A stretch of 64,000 nucleotides of DNA from Xanthostigma xanthostigma (GCA_963575645.1 OY754467.1:53291108-53355107); one strand, 5' to 3'. Positions 31,989 through 43,835 are shown, numbered from the stretch's first letter. The notes: a model not told the origin generated them from the sequence alone. Numbers and translations: made by a program.

Positions 31989-32447
31989 ACAGAATTATTC
32001 TAAATTTGATTCTTCTTTTTTAACAGCGTGTAGAAATTAAATAGACGAACAAACCTTTTAAGTACCTTTTTTTTCAAAACTCAAAAATAAGAGAGAAACA
32101 GCCATTCAACACACGCGAAGAAATAATAACATGAATCGAAGATGCATGCCAAATAATTCGCGGAAAGCCCTTAATGTACAGAAGCATGGCTACGAAGCAC
32201 GTGTCTTTGTGTCCAACAAAACGGGGACAACTTCGAAAAATTTACGTGATTAATTGATAATGACATAACATATTTCCATAGTGACATAACATAATGCCAG
32301 GATCAACCTCAAAATTTAATTAAACTTTGAAAGCCTGTTTCTCAATCATTTTTGAGTTTTGATAAAAAAGTTGCTTAAAATATTTGTTCGTTTATTTGAT
32401 TTCTACACGCTGTTAAAAAAAAGAATCAACTTAAAATACATTCGGTA
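31989..32447. mobile_element. M2-family MITE, shorter copy
   Basis: Its ends match 15080-16059 (AACAGCGTGTAGAAATTAAA left; TTTCTACACGCTGTTAAAAA right). The inner hairpin has lost one arm. Confidence 0.6.
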
Positions 32448-32571
32448 TGAACACCTCAACCGGATACCCCGCTGACAGGCTCTAGAAAAGCAGAGCTAAT
32501 TCACAGTTTAACACTCATACGTTCCAGCTTACAGTAATTCAACATTATTTTGTATTTACTGAGAAAACAGA

Positions 32572-32790
32572 CGGCATTTATTCTCCGAAGATGGCATAAA
32601 GTTTGCCGAAACGTCAGACAATAAAATGCAATAAATAAACCTTCACGATTTGCTTAGTTCATCGATCCTATGCCACCAGGATTCATCCTTTAATCTTACA
32701 ACATTTAAACAGGATCATCATCACTCTAAATTATTAGAGTTATTTTTCACAATTATTTTGTATGTCTTGAAAGATCTTTATCGTGATATG
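32572..32790 (+). mobile_element. Family B Penelope-like unit, single arm
   Basis: It contains CCGAAGATGGCATAAAGTTT-GCCGAAACGTCAGAC, then TTCATCGATCCTATGCCACC and CATCATCACTCTAAATT. It matches the arms of the palindrome at 43.9-44.8 kb. Confidence 0.6.
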
Positions 32791-32879
32791 ATCACGCTAG
32801 TTTGTAGGTCGTCCGGGTTGCTCAAATCACGCAAATCGAACATATCGCCTTCCCACTCTTTTGCCTTGGAAGTGACAGT

Positions 32880-33184
32880 GACGTGACGACGTCGCATCGC
32901 CGTTGCTTTTGTGTTGCATCGTGTGCGCACAGCTTAAAGGTAATGCGTATTAATATTGCTCTCACGGTCTTTGCTTGAATCGATTACGCTCGTAAAATGA
33001 CGAGTCGACCTGCAAATCTGTTTGATCTTCGTGACTGTTTGACTGCACTGCGGTCTGCGGATAGTGAAAGTGCGGTGATGTATGGACATTGTGGTGGCAT
33101 CTGCTGCATATAGGCATTTAATGTGTACATCAACCAAACTTACACTATCGACTGAAAATTGTTGTTGGATATTCAAAGAGGTAT
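32880..33184 (+). other. Unassigned GC-richer segment with possible first exon
   Basis: The segment is about half G+C. An ATG at about 32996 opens 39 codons (MTSRPANLFDLRDCLTALRS ...) to TAG; potential donors GTGATG and GTGGCA lie inside. I found no partner exon and do not recognise it. The sequence resumes after the hAT element 33193-33737, so that element interrupted a once-continuous segment. Confidence 0.2.
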
Positions 33185-33192
33185 ATGAGGAG

Positions 33193-33737
33193 CAGCGTTG
33201 CCAGTTTTTTTTTTTGTCAAGTCGGGATTTTGGAACTATTTGAGTGAAAACAGCGGGATTCTTTCGTCGAAAGCGGGACATAGTAAAAAAACGTATATAA
33301 TCAGAAGTTTTTAAACACCTACATATTTATATTTTTATTTGAATTAAAATTACGTTTACGTGACAATACATAGCAAAAATAGCCATAGAAAATATATTTT
33401 AATAAAATTATAATATTTTAAATCAGATTTACCCTATCGTTAAATAGTTGAGTCTTATTCGTCTTCAGAATTTAAAAAAAAAAAAACAGAAATCAAAATC
33501 AAAAAAGTTTTATTCATTAGAAAAATATGGCGTTTCAAACAATAGTCTGTGGAGTGAGTGTTACAAATTGCAACTTACAATAAGAGAATAATTATTTATA
33601 AAATTATAACAATTATTTATTCATGATATTTCTGTGAAGATTTAACTTCTTTTAAAGTTATCCCCGAAAAGCGGGACATTTAATTTTGATTTAAAAATCG
33701 GGACGTCCCGCCAAAATCGGGACGTCTGGCAACGCTG
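33193..33737. mobile_element. hAT MITE (CAGCGTTGCCAG ends), copy 2
   Basis: A 545-bp sister of 26768-27289 with its own 8-bp duplication ATGAGGAG (33185-33192, 33738-33745). High similarity to copy 1 suggests recent spread. Confidence 0.9.
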
Positions 33738-34059
33738 ATGAGGAGTCACATTGTGAAACGATCAGGTCTTCATTATGATTAAAATTGTACGATTCCGGGT
33801 AATCGTTTTTTTATTTCGTTGTAAACTGTTAAGACTTTTTTGTACTACCCCTAGTTGGGATAATATTCAAACAATGTCATTGGTGGCATTCAAAACCGAA
33901 ACTTGAGTACTGTCAGAGAGGTATTGAGATGCATATCATAAAATTGTGGTGCTCAATATATAATAATTAATTGTATCAACTGTATAACCAAACAGATGTC
34001 AAATGGGTTTGACGCTCAATATTATTGTGCAATGCGGGTTGCACAATATTTTGACGGCG

Positions 34060-34553
34060 GCCCCTAGACGGTCAATATTATTGTACAATATTTTGGTTTG
34101 TGCAAAAAATTGTACTGTATGGAGGCGATATTGAAGGTTCTGCAATATATTGCTCAATTGCGAGCACAGACGGTACAGCCACGTTGTGCAAACAGTCCCC
34201 ATCAGAACTTCAGTCATCATGTTGTCACGATTAATATAGTCTTTGGACTTCACATCCCACAGAGCCGGAAGACCACGATACACCTCGATAAATTCAACAA
34301 TAAAATGTCTTTCGGCTTTCTTGTCACCCATGATGAGGCGTATTTGAGACGAATTGTTGAAACGACCGCTACTTGAGATCAACTGACGGGATATTGCGCA
34401 ATCTTGACAACAATATTTCCCCGTTTGTGTAATATATTTTCAAGATTTTGATAATCACACAATATATTGCGCAACCTTTCAATCTCGTCTGCATACGGTC
34501 AATTATATTGCACAAACCCAAATATTGCGCAGTAATATTGAGCGTCTATGGGC
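34060..34553 (-). mobile_element. Harbinger-like element carrying a MADF-domain exon
   Basis: The ends share about 45 bp with few changes: left CCCCTAGACGGTCAATATTA, right complement GCCCATAGACGCTCAATATT. They are rich in TTGCACAATATTG-type motifs, and a further partial end lies outside at 34010-34054. The centre encodes the start of a MADF domain on the minus strand. PIF/Harbinger transposons carry a second, Myb/SANT/MADF-like protein, so this is a deletion derivative that kept part of it. Confidence 0.6.
34200..34331 (-). pseudogene. MADF (Myb/SANT-like) domain fragment
   Basis: The minus-strand frame from ATG at 34331 reads [20 protein letters not shown] then [21 protein letters not shown] domains have the pattern [FL]-I-x-x-[YFV]-...-P-x-LW-D...-Y-x-[DN]-[RK]. 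The frame stays open to 33999 but similarity ends near 34200, where the domain is cut. It is a DNA-binding accessory-protein remnant of a Harbinger-type transposon or a captured host exon. Confidence 0.55.
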
Positions 34554-34740
34554 ACGTAATTCGGATGAACGATAATGGATCTACAAAAAAGATTTTCACC
34601 ACCAAGTCAGAGGGAAGAAAAAATTACGATGGAGTGACTGTGTACCAGGAAAAGAAAGCAATTGGAGAAGTAAGACCAGTAATAAGAACGACTGGATATA
34701 ATTCCTGAGGAAGACCATGGTCCTCCTTGGGCTGTAGTGT
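34554..34740 (+). pseudogene. LINE reverse-transcriptase C-terminal remnant
   Basis: Frames across this stretch read HVIRMNDNGSTKKIF, then after a shift RWSDCV and W-x-S-K-x-x-N-K-N-x-W-I. The pattern G-H-[VI]-x-R-M-...-RW-x-D-C-[VL]-...-W is the usual C-terminal tail of RTE- or R1-like reverse transcriptases in insects. At least one frameshift and one stop break it. Confidence 0.5.
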
Positions 34741-35382
34741 CAGTGACTTATTTACTGCTTGGGTTGTATATTCGGATTTTTTTTTACAGAAAACTTTTGA
34801 ACGGTACTTCTAGATGCGTACTGCTACATAGGTTTCCATACGTAACTGACCACTATTACTGTTCTGTGAGTCTGAGTCTACCCAGAAGACCATTCTACAC
34901 ATATAACAGCTATATTTAATTATTGCTATTAGCTATTAGCCTATTACACATTATTATACCTTTCTATGTAACATATTGTAACTGGCAGATATTATGCTGG
35001 TGTATTGCGAAGTCTTGACTTTTATAATTAGCTTAGATCGTTGAAACGTGTCATAATTGTACGGTCACAAATATTAAAATGTCGTGGAAAGAATATCGCA
35101 ACTGTAATGATTTTTTTTAAGACAGGATTTTAGCTTCAAATTAACTGCCTGGCTGATTTAATAAAAAAAAAATATTGCCTGAAGACACAAGTAATTCAAG
35201 AATTACAAGGCGCGAAATTCTATAAAATATACCCCGGCGTTATGTTTGAAAATTGTTGTATATACTTTTTTATAATTATTACTCTAAATTATTAAAATAA
35301 TTATATTTCCATTTTGGTACATTTCAATAAAAACTTTCTTTTTATTATTATTTTATTTTTCTTGTAATAACATATATCTCTG

Positions 35383-35790
35383 ATGCGCATGGGCCGATTT
35401 TTCCCGAAATAAAATACAAAAATTTCTTGTAAAACAGATAGAATAATAAGCCGCTATGAAAAGTATACCATTGTTATATAAAAAACGTTATAGCACATAA
35501 TATCTCTTGCGCATGCGCCGATTTTCCCCAAAAATAAATTACAAAACTTTCTTGTAAAACAGATAGAATAATCAACCGTTATGAAATGTAAAGCATTATT
35601 ATATAAGAAACAACGTCATAGCCCATATCTCTTTTGCGCATGCGCCGATTTTCCCCAAAAAATTTACAAAACTTTCATGTAAAAATAGATAAAATATTAA
35701 GTCTTTTTAAAAACTATATAATTATTATATAAAACAACATTATAAAAGATATACTATTTTACGCATGCGCCGATGTTCCCAAAAAACAAT
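35383..35790. repeat. Minisatellite, ~125-bp unit, four copies
   Basis: GCGCATGCGCCGATTTTCCC-type blocks recur at about 35382, 35508, 35636 and 35759, separated by TTACAAAACTTTCTTGTAAA and ATTATATAA blocks. The array leads directly into an R1-like interior (ATTTGGTTTCAATCCGC at 35828). A one-unit version is at 48.19-48.56 kb. Confidence 0.85.
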
Positions 35791-35799
35791 AGGCCACTT

Positions 35800-36450
35800 C
35801 ATATTTGCATATCAAACATCCTCCCAAAATTTGGTTTCAATCCGCTCATCCGTGGTGTCGGAATGCTAAGAAATGTCAAAAATGACGTTTGCATCAGCTG
35901 TCAAAATGTTCTAATAATTAGTTATTCAAATTGTTAACTCAGAAGGCGTTGCATTTCACAAATATTTGAAATGACACCCGTTTTTGAACAAATGCAATCG
36001 TTTTATTTTAAGACAGAACAAACGTAATCTTTATATTACCATATTAAACCGTGCAACAGAGAGAGATAACCGAAAGATGTTTGCCATCGATTATATCAAA
36101 TTGAATTTATTTCTAAATAAATTTGTATAAAAAACCTGTTTTGGCAAATTCTGTTGTACGAAATTTATGTAAAATTTTCTTCTCTTTCGTTTAAGACAGG
36201 TTTCGAACCGATCTGATTTAAATTGAGTGAGTTATAAGCAAAAAACTTCGTTTTTTCTTTATTGCTCCCCTCTGGGGTCAAAATTCAAAAATCGGGCGAC
36301 GTTAGGATTTAAGTTACCCGGAGACGAATCGAACAAAAAAAAGTTTTTTAAAATCGGTTAAGGCGTTTGAGCTGTACGCTGGATACAAAAAGCGTGACTC
36401 ACAGATTCACAGACAAAGCGAGTACATATAAGGCGCTTTAGCTTACGCTA
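35800..36450 (+). repeat. Dispersed repeat, R1-interior-like plus LINE/Helitron-type tail
   Basis: It shares CCCAAAATTTGGTTTCAATC, GCTAAGAAATGTCAAAAATG and GAACCGATCTGATTTAAATT with R1 copies a and e but lacks their ends. The 3' part (36370-36450) has a CACAGATTCACAGACAAAGC stretch typical of lepidopteran repeat tails. Confidence 0.5.
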
Positions 36451-36500
36451 ATCGCGCCTAAAAAGAATTGCTGTGTATTTTTAAATCAGAAATTAATTAA

Positions 36501-36680
36501 TCTATACTATTATATAAAGCTGAAGAGTTTGTTTGTTTGTTTGGTTGAACGCGGTAAACTCAGGAACTACTGGTACGAATTGAAAATTTTTTTTTGTTGG
36601 TTAGCCCATTTATCGAGGAAGGCTATAGACTATATAATATCACGCTACGACCAATAGGAGCAGAATATCAAAATGCACTA
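36501..36680 (+). mobile_element. Helitron family 1, 5' fragment
   Basis: A|TCTATACTATTATATAAAGC followed by the family blocks TCAGGAACTACTGG, TTTATCGAGGAAGGCTATAG and CACGCTACGACCAATAGGAG; then it is truncated. Confidence 0.65.
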
Positions 36681-36735
36681 GTAGAGTTGAAAACGTCAAC
36701 TCATTTTTACAGTATATCAAATACACCTTTTCTAA

Positions 36736-36933
36736 ACGGCATTTAAGAAGGCAGAACAAAATTTAGATCGAACATCCCGGCCTCTGCGTTACTCTTTATA
36801 TTCTGTATTGATAGCTGCATATAATGGAGTCGTTCTACCTTCTGATACATTGCTTATAGAGTCAATATTAATTAACAAAACATTCCACAAGAGTGAGGTA
36901 AAGTCAATTCGAAATCAATTAAAAGGAAAGTAG
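36736..36933 (+). CDS. Possible orphan exon or ORF remnant
   Basis: A plus-strand frame with no ATG stays open for 65 codons to TAG at 36931-36933. It includes RPLRYSLYSVLIAAYNGVVL and a TLLIESILIN block. A good donor (GAG|GTAAAG) lies at about 36898, and an acceptor-like CATTTAAG lies near 36747. It does not resemble M13 peptidases and I do not recognise it. It could be a host exon or part of a decayed retroelement. Confidence 0.22.
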   Translation, partial: TAFKKAEQNLDRTSRPLRYSLYSVLIAAYNGVVLPSDTLLIESILINKTFHKSEVKSIRNQLKGK

Positions 36934-37199
36934 ACAAATAATCTGCATTGTGATTTAAATCTTAAACTAAAATTAATGTTAAATTCATGTTCAGCCCACT
37001 ATCAAAATATAATAATTATAATTTCTACGTATACAAAAAAATGACCCGGATTTATGCATGAAAAATAAAACTGCAGTCCATGTTAGCAAAATATAATTAA
37101 AGCAACTTCCAGGTACAGCAATTGTTTATATTTTTATGAATGGAATTAAATAAACTACAATTCATTAATCATTGAAAACAAAAACTGGTGAAATGTTTA

Positions 37200-37685
37200 T
37201 TATATCCCACTTAGAGTAAGATCCCAGAGCCGCCAGACACTATCTACCTATTTTTAAATAAATGAAACCTTACGTTTTGAGTAGTGTTTTATGTACTTAG
37301 AACGCTTGGCGTACCTCCATCATTGAGTCTGTGACAAATGTACAGGTACCAGGTGAGAAAGGTGAGTAAAAATAAGAGTCACTTAATTTAAATTTAAATG
37401 GCTGATATTTATATATGTTTTGTAAAATATCACTATAAATTAGTATCCAGTATCGCCAGTCACTTTCCACTGACCACAACTTCTGACAGACGCTTTAAAG
37501 CTCAGAGAAAAATTAATGAACTTCATTTATTTTTAAATGCTTGATTTTTATATATGTTATTCAGACAACTATTACAAAATTATATTTCAACAGCCAGACA
37601 AATTGTAATAACCAAACATCACCCCAGACGTAAAAAATAAAGCTCTCGCGTTCATATACTAACAGCTCTGGGATCTTGGGCTAAC
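37200..37685. repeat. Possible TIR element (AAGATCCCAGAGC ends)
   Basis: AAGATCCCAGAGCCGCCAGAC near 37220 has an inverted partner, AGCTCTGGGATCTT, near 37665. The arms are short and imperfect. Confidence 0.4.
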
Positions 37686-37689
37686 TTAA

Positions 37690-39510
37690 CATTTTAATTG
37701 TACCAGCAGTTGACTAGTTGCATAGATAACTAGATCTACCTATGTAATGTAGTTACGACTTGTGGTTTGCGTGATCGGAAACTTTATATTATGTTGCATA
37801 CGACCAAATATGGATGATGTACGATTGGAATGGAATTGTCTATTGTCGGAGATTATTTATCAGTATACCTACATATTTAGTGACAGTTGTTAACGATTTT
37901 TTTTATTATGCTTGATTATTGGGCTCTACAGATAGAATCTCACCAACGACTGGTAACTTGTTTAATGTTTTACACATGTAAAGTTTTATTACAAGTTACA
38001 ATAGTAGATTTTCTCATCAGGATATATGAACTGCTCAGGCCCAACCGTTCCGCGTAACCAACACTTGCACATGTTCAGAACTGAATTTTGATTGTATTAA
38101 CGTTTGCGCAAGTTATCAAAAATGCTGCCATGACCATGGTGCTACGTATGCCAATTGGCAAGACCATTTGGAAAAACCGAAAACAATGTAGACGTAGCAG
38201 TGGGTAGGTGCCAATTGGCAAACTTTTGCCAAAGAACACTTCAATGAGTGTCAGTCTACTTCAAAAAAAGCGAATGTGCTTTAGATCACACGACTGAAGT
38301 AAAACTTCTTCCTGCCATATATAATATATAATAATATTTAATGATACAATAAATAATATTCGATAATCTATCACCATATTTTAAATAGACATCCTGATTT
38401 ATCGACACAATATAACCTCACTCTGTAGCACATATCTACAAAGACGAAATGTTTAAAATATAATTTTTTGATTAATTAATGGGAAAAATATGTATATATA
38501 TTTATTCAACACGCGTGAGTAATATGTAATTTCGGGGCCCTGCTAAACTGGGGAGAAATAATAAATTACTTCATGTTGACGCGTAGAGTGCTAATAATGA
38601 GCCGTACTGCGCGATAATAAGCCCAAGCGTGCAATAATGAAAAAAAACTGCACTGCTTCTGGACCAATAGGAACGTGGTAGGCGGTATTGTATATATGAA
38701 AACAGCATCGCAATTCAACGAAAGTCATGGCCTTCTTGTATGCATCGAGGACGGTGTGTACGTCAATCAATGAAGTGATTTATTATGTTTCCCTCTTTTA
38801 TCAGGGCACCGATTACATATTACTCCTGCTAGTTGAATAAAGTATTATGTGCGACCATTGATCGAAGGAGAATATTCCACTCGCGTGCGTTTTACCGCAC
38901 TCGCTACGCTCGTGCGGCAAATTTCACGCTCATGGAATCTTCTCCTTCTCTCACTAGTCGCACAATATACTATTATTAGCATAATTCATAATACATTTAA
39001 AATGATTTATTAACTAACCTACATTATTTCCCGTTACAAAATGCAGATAAATTCGATGAAATGTATTTTTGATACAAAAACAATTGTTTTCATTTTAAAC
39101 GTCAAACAGTTGTCAAAAAAAAGAATTTCGATTAATGCTCCATCTTTGTCGCACTCACTAACTTATATCTCCCTCTCAACTTCCAATATACGAAACGTAA
39201 CTATCTCTCTATCTTCACTAACTTATATCTCCCTCTCAACTACCGTTCGCCTCGAACGATCACGCGCCGTTCGCTTCGTCCGATGATGCACTTCCGTAAA
39301 CGCTTTCGTCAGGCATTTACCAGCTTACTCCCCGAGTCAAGCGTGTCTAAAGAAGTTTTACTTCAAAAAAAATCGATCAGAACAAAAGGTGCGGACATAC
39401 CGACTGGCTTCAGGTGACCTCAATTACTACGCCCTCTACCCTTCCCATATAGAAAATTAATCGCTATCTCGGAGATTGGCAAACTGGTCAAAAACCATGA
39501 TTTAAATTCA
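37690..39510. other. Unassigned DNA
   Basis: No gene seen. There are short duplications (TGCCAATTGGCAA at about 38149 and 38209; ACTAACTTATATCTCCCTCT at 39159 and 39219) and a GC-richer block at 38870-38960. Confidence 0.4.
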
Positions 39511-39518
39511 CTGTACTC

Positions 39519-39860
39519 TAGAGCTGTAAAAGTAACGAAAAATTGTGTACCCGTATGTATTCGTTACTTAAAGAACCAGTACCCGTTACTTTCGTATCGT
39601 TACGTTACTCGTTATTTTTCATACGACATACAATCGTGTACTAACAGCATCAAGCATGTACCATCGCATCGAGGCGCGTCGCATACGTGATACGATATGA
39701 CTTCGTTCGTATAACGTATAACCGCATCAAACGAGTCGAACTGATGTGGATACGATAAATGCGAGTAACGAAATGTATTTGTAAGTAACGATTCGTTACT
39801 TCGAGTCAGACGATGTACCCGTTACTCAGTAACGAATACATACGGTTTGTTACAGCTCTA
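39519..39860. mobile_element. hAT MITE (TAGAGCTGTA ends, GTTACT-rich)
   Basis: A 342-bp element with ends TAGAGCTGTA...ACAGCTCTA and an 8-bp duplication CTGTACTC (39511-39518, 39861-39868). The interior is filled with GTTACTC / GTAACGA motifs. Confidence 0.88.
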
Positions 39861-39884
39861 CTGTACTCTAAATCACTCCTCTAA

Positions 39885-40025
39885 GGCTTAGCACACGTCA
39901 TGAAGAGCGTTCAACGCGCGTTGACCCAACGCGCGTTTACAGTTTCTATACAATTGTATAGAACTGTTTATATGATAACGCGCGTTGGTGGCGCGTTGAA
40001 CGCCTCTCATATAAACTAGGCCTTA
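39885..40025. mobile_element. Short MITE with AACGCGCGTT-rich arms
   Basis: About 140 bp: TAAGGCTTAGCACACG left and its relative TAAGGCCTAGTTTATATG inverted on the right. Both arms carry GCGTTCAACGCG and AACGCGCGTT. The target duplication is uncertain. It may be Harbinger-like. Confidence 0.55.
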
Positions 40026-40439
40026 CTGAAAGCGACATTGAATGGCCATTACTGTTGACGGTGAAACTGGAACACATAAATCTGACCGCATCGACACCGA
40101 CAACCCGATTATGTATTAAAATAGACAGACATAATAACAATTACCCTGGAAGTATCGGCGTTCAGAAGTGAGTCACGATTAGAAACTTAACAATTGCACA
40201 CGCGTCTAGAGCTAACACACTGCCCATAGTGCTTTTGATGTAGGAAATGAATTATTTACAGAAAGATATAAACAAATGACTCTCATAACTCAAACTACAC
40301 ATGCTTGTGGTTCGTTCAGATTAATATGACAACTTTCTTTATATAGGGAGGAAAGAACGCTTTTTAAATATTGATAATATAACCACTCATATTTTGTATT
40401 TTTATTTGTTCGTACTCATGCTCATAGAAAAATAAGTTC

Positions 40440-41205
40440 AAAAACTGAAAAGTATGAAACAAGAAAATATTGTCATCTGAGGATAGCCGTGGTCATATGC
40501 CACCTACCCTAACAAAACATTACATTATAACAGTAGTAAGCGATCATAAGCTCTAGGGCAAAGGGCCTCATATACAGTATGTAAACACGTAAGGTGCACA
40601 TAGGGAAATTAACATTGGGAAAAAATGACTGGATCAGAGTGAGCCTTGAAGTCTTGTTTTTCAATTTGACAGATAATATTCTTTTGCAAAATGAATGTGT
40701 ATACTACCGAAGAAAATATTCAAATGATTACAACATAATCGGACTTTTTTTATTAATGGGACATTAAATTCTCAAAAATACTTAAATATGGTGCGAGATC
40801 AAATATCTCCGCCTATTCGTGTTGAACCTAAAGACATTGGGTCACTGAATTACCAACGCGCATACGTCATTCCAGTCAGACAATTTTTGAATGAAATCTT
40901 TCCAAACAGATGGAGTTGTTTTTTGTTTTATTTTTGTACAAAAAAATTAAAATAATGGTTTATACGAGCTTTTTATTATTAAAAAAGCCAAGTAAAATAA
41001 AAATAAATCAAAATCCTCAAGATTACCACAATAATTCAATAGAAATAACAATTAATGCAGTCATGGCTAACTCTGATCCAAGTATTTTTTTCCCAATGCT
41101 AATTACCCTATGTGCACCTTACGTGTTTACATATTGTATATGAGATGGCATACGGCCACGGCTATCCTCAGATGAAAATAATTTCTTGCTTCATACTTTT
41201 CAGTA
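40440..41205. mobile_element. Large inverted-repeat element (~130-bp arms)
   Basis: The left arm ACTGAAAAGTATGAAACAAG pairs with the right-end complement. Further in, AGTATGTAAACACGTAAGGT and ATTGGGAAAAAATGAC are also inverted. The left arm has about 60 extra bp at 40503-40570 absent from the right arm. No coding is convincing. Confidence 0.65.
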
Positions 41206-41898
41206 GTCGGGTTTTAGTTTTAATGCTTGATAGCCCTCTTTAATAATTGTTTCTTGTATTTCTAACATACCTTTCCAAATGTCCTTCACTTCGTCGAATT
41301 ACGACCAGGTCAAATCTAATACATTAAAAAATGTCTGTGCCTGTAACACATCCGGGTTCAATTGTATGTAATCTGACAGCTTAGTAGACTGTGCGTTGTG
41401 ATGATAATGAACTCGGACAAGAGAATGGATTAATTTTTATCTTATAATCGAGTGAAACCAGAAATCAGTGTATTAAAATATTTAAATCAGTTTATTGAAT
41501 AATATGTTACGGTTTTAATTTAAAAATGCCTTAATCAAGATTATCGCAACTGGGCTGCAGGATTATTTAAGAAAGTTAATTTTGCTAAAGGTGTATGACA
41601 AATAATTAATTATTATATGGTAATATTATTGTCATATCTTGTTAAATTAGAGTATAGAGGTTTGATTATTTCGGTACTCATTAAAGTACTTTTCATATTA
41701 TTTAATATCTTTGCGTCGTACCTATTTTGAATTTTACTTCCGCGAGAAAGTTGAAAAATAGGATAATGTTACGTTCTGATTGTCCTCGAAACGTAAAGAA
41801 AGATGGATTCTCTGCGATTGTGCGTGTCTGTCTGAAGTTTTTTTACAAAAATCTCCTTTTTTGAAGTCAGTTAAAAACGACAGACCCGATTAAAAAAA
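41206..41898. other. Unassigned AT-rich DNA
   Basis: I see nothing recognisable. Confidence 0.4.
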
Positions 41899-42317
41899 TT
41901 GGTTGTCTGTAAAGTCGGTTTACGGACGATAGTTTTACGTGATAACGCATTCCGCACGAATATCATATTTAATAATACATGTTACAGGCGGAACGTTACA
42001 GGCGGAACGTTACACTTTTTCGTGCGTGCAGCTGGTGTTTCATCAATTTAAAGACGTTATCACATCAATAAACACAAAACACGTTGTCTCGTATTCAACA
42101 CGTCATGCTACAGATAATGACATCCGTCTAGGTGGGCGGAGCTTCGTATAAGCTGACGCTTGGGCAGATCGTGCCTCTCTATCGCTTATATCGTGCTCTC
42201 GCTTGCACGCTCAGGCGGAACGTTACACTTTTCGGAACGTTACACTTTTCGAAACGTTACACTTTTTCGTGCATGCAGCCGGTGTTTCATCAATTTATAA
42301 GACGTTATCACGTCAAA
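41899..42317 (+). mobile_element. R1-family element, copy c
   Basis: It starts TTGGTTGTCTGTAAAGTCGG and ends AAGACGTTATCACGTCAAAA. GGAACGTTACACTTTTTCG is repeated several times inside. Confidence 0.65.
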
Positions 42318-42392
42318 AAATATAAGTATATCCGTAACAGACAACTCCCGTAACATTTTTTGAAACTTGTTTCATAACATTGTCTAAATAAA

Positions 42393-42500
42393 GACTAAAT
42401 AAAATTATCGACCAATTTTTCAGACAATATATTAACAAATTATATAATTCAATAAATTAACGTTTCGATCCGAATTTGGACTTTCTTCAGAATTGAATTT
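42393..42500 (-). mobile_element. Family A palindromic-unit, single arm
   Basis: It contains TAAAATTATCGACCAATTTT and, on the minus strand, CTGAAGAAAGTCC-loop-GGATCGAAACGTT (stem partly mispaired). Confidence 0.55.
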
Positions 42501-42912
42501 TAATTATATTATTTGTTAGTACAGGGTGCCCCACGACAAAACTGCCATAGCCTGGGATTGTGTTGCTGGGGTGATTTTAAGTCACAAAAGTCTAATTTTC
42601 TGACGCATTGTATTTTTATACGATGTTCCAATCGCAAACTAATTAGAGTTCATTTGTTGACAGGTGTGAAATAGCACTGTTAATAAATCTTAACACTATT
42701 TGTAATAGTGAATGCAAATATACTATGTACATATCTAGTATCTTCTGTATAATTATGTTAGGTAATGAACACGGCTTGTCTTGATCATACTGTCCACTTA
42801 CATAACGTTGTGGTTTTGACTATTGTGATGTGTAGACAATTATTCACCAATCTCCTGCAATGAAAAGTAACATAAGAGCTACAAATTTGACAAATTAAGC
42901 ATTGCGTAAATA

Positions 42913-43835
42913 CAGAATGATTTTTAAGTTCATTCTTCTTTTTTAACAGCGTGTAGAAATCAAATAGACGATCAAATATGTTAAGGATGATACGTTACAG
43001 TCCCAATCAAATGTAAGTTGAATTCTAAATGGGAACTTTTCTATAATCAATTTTTACAAAAGGTGATACCAATCAATTATTGTCATAAAGGCATAAATAA
43101 ATATATTTTTTTAATATTAATTAATTATTTCTAACTTTTGAATTTTTTGTACAAAGTTAATTTAAAAAAAATTATGTAAATATCTGTATTTTACATATTT
43201 TTTGCAGTAAATAATTAAAAAAAGAAATTAGAAGTAATAAAAATTAAAATTAAATCATTAAAAAGTTGAAAATTCAGTTAAAATTGTCAAGAATAAAATC
43301 GAACAGTGCTAATGTTTAATACTTTTTTTTATTGATTAAAAGTCTCCTAATTAAATTGGAAAAAATATTAAAATATGCGTAAGACATCGATGCTTTACAT
43401 AGTTAGTTTTCGGAACTGCTGACATTATTTAGTTATTTGCAAAAAATTAAAATGAACAGTATGCATGCTAGGTTGACATATTTTCCATAAGACTGCATGT
43501 AAAAGTTTTTTTAATTTTTAACTGTATAAATCTCCTAATGATTTTGGATTTTTTACAGAAAATTTTGTCATAAAAAAATCTATTAAAAAAACTTTATTTC
43601 AGATTTTTTTCATTATCTTCGTAAAACGGCTCAACCTCCTTAAGTAACTTTTTTATTAAAAATAATAAGAGAGAAACAGCCTTTTCAAAGTTTAAATAAA
43701 TTTTTTAAATTTCATTCTATTAATTCAAAAGCCCGGCTAACACACGCGATGAAATGATAGCACGAATCAGAAATGCATCCCAAATAATTCGCGGAAGGCC
43801 CTTATTGTTACTACAAGCATGTACAGAAGCATGGC
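42913..43835. mobile_element. M2-family MITE, partial, host of a nested MITE
   Basis: The left end (CAGAATGATTTTTAAGTTC, AACAGCGTGTAGAAATCAAA) and inner hairpin arm match 31989-32447. It is split at 42981 by the element 42985-43639; the right end is missing. Confidence 0.6.
42985..43639. mobile_element. TTAA-flanked MITE (GGAGGTTGA ends), copy 2, nested
   Basis: It is inserted at TTAA (42981-42984 and 43640-43643) of the M2 copy. The M2 copy at 32.05 kb reads through this point (CTTTTAAGTAC) with a single TTAA. One end reads GGATGATACG instead of GGAGGTTGATGCG, so it is diverged. Confidence 0.7.

Noticed and set aside
33999..34200. Continuation of the MADF frame as a longer protein
   Set aside because: Similarity ends near 34200; the rest is terminal-repeat sequence that happens to be open.
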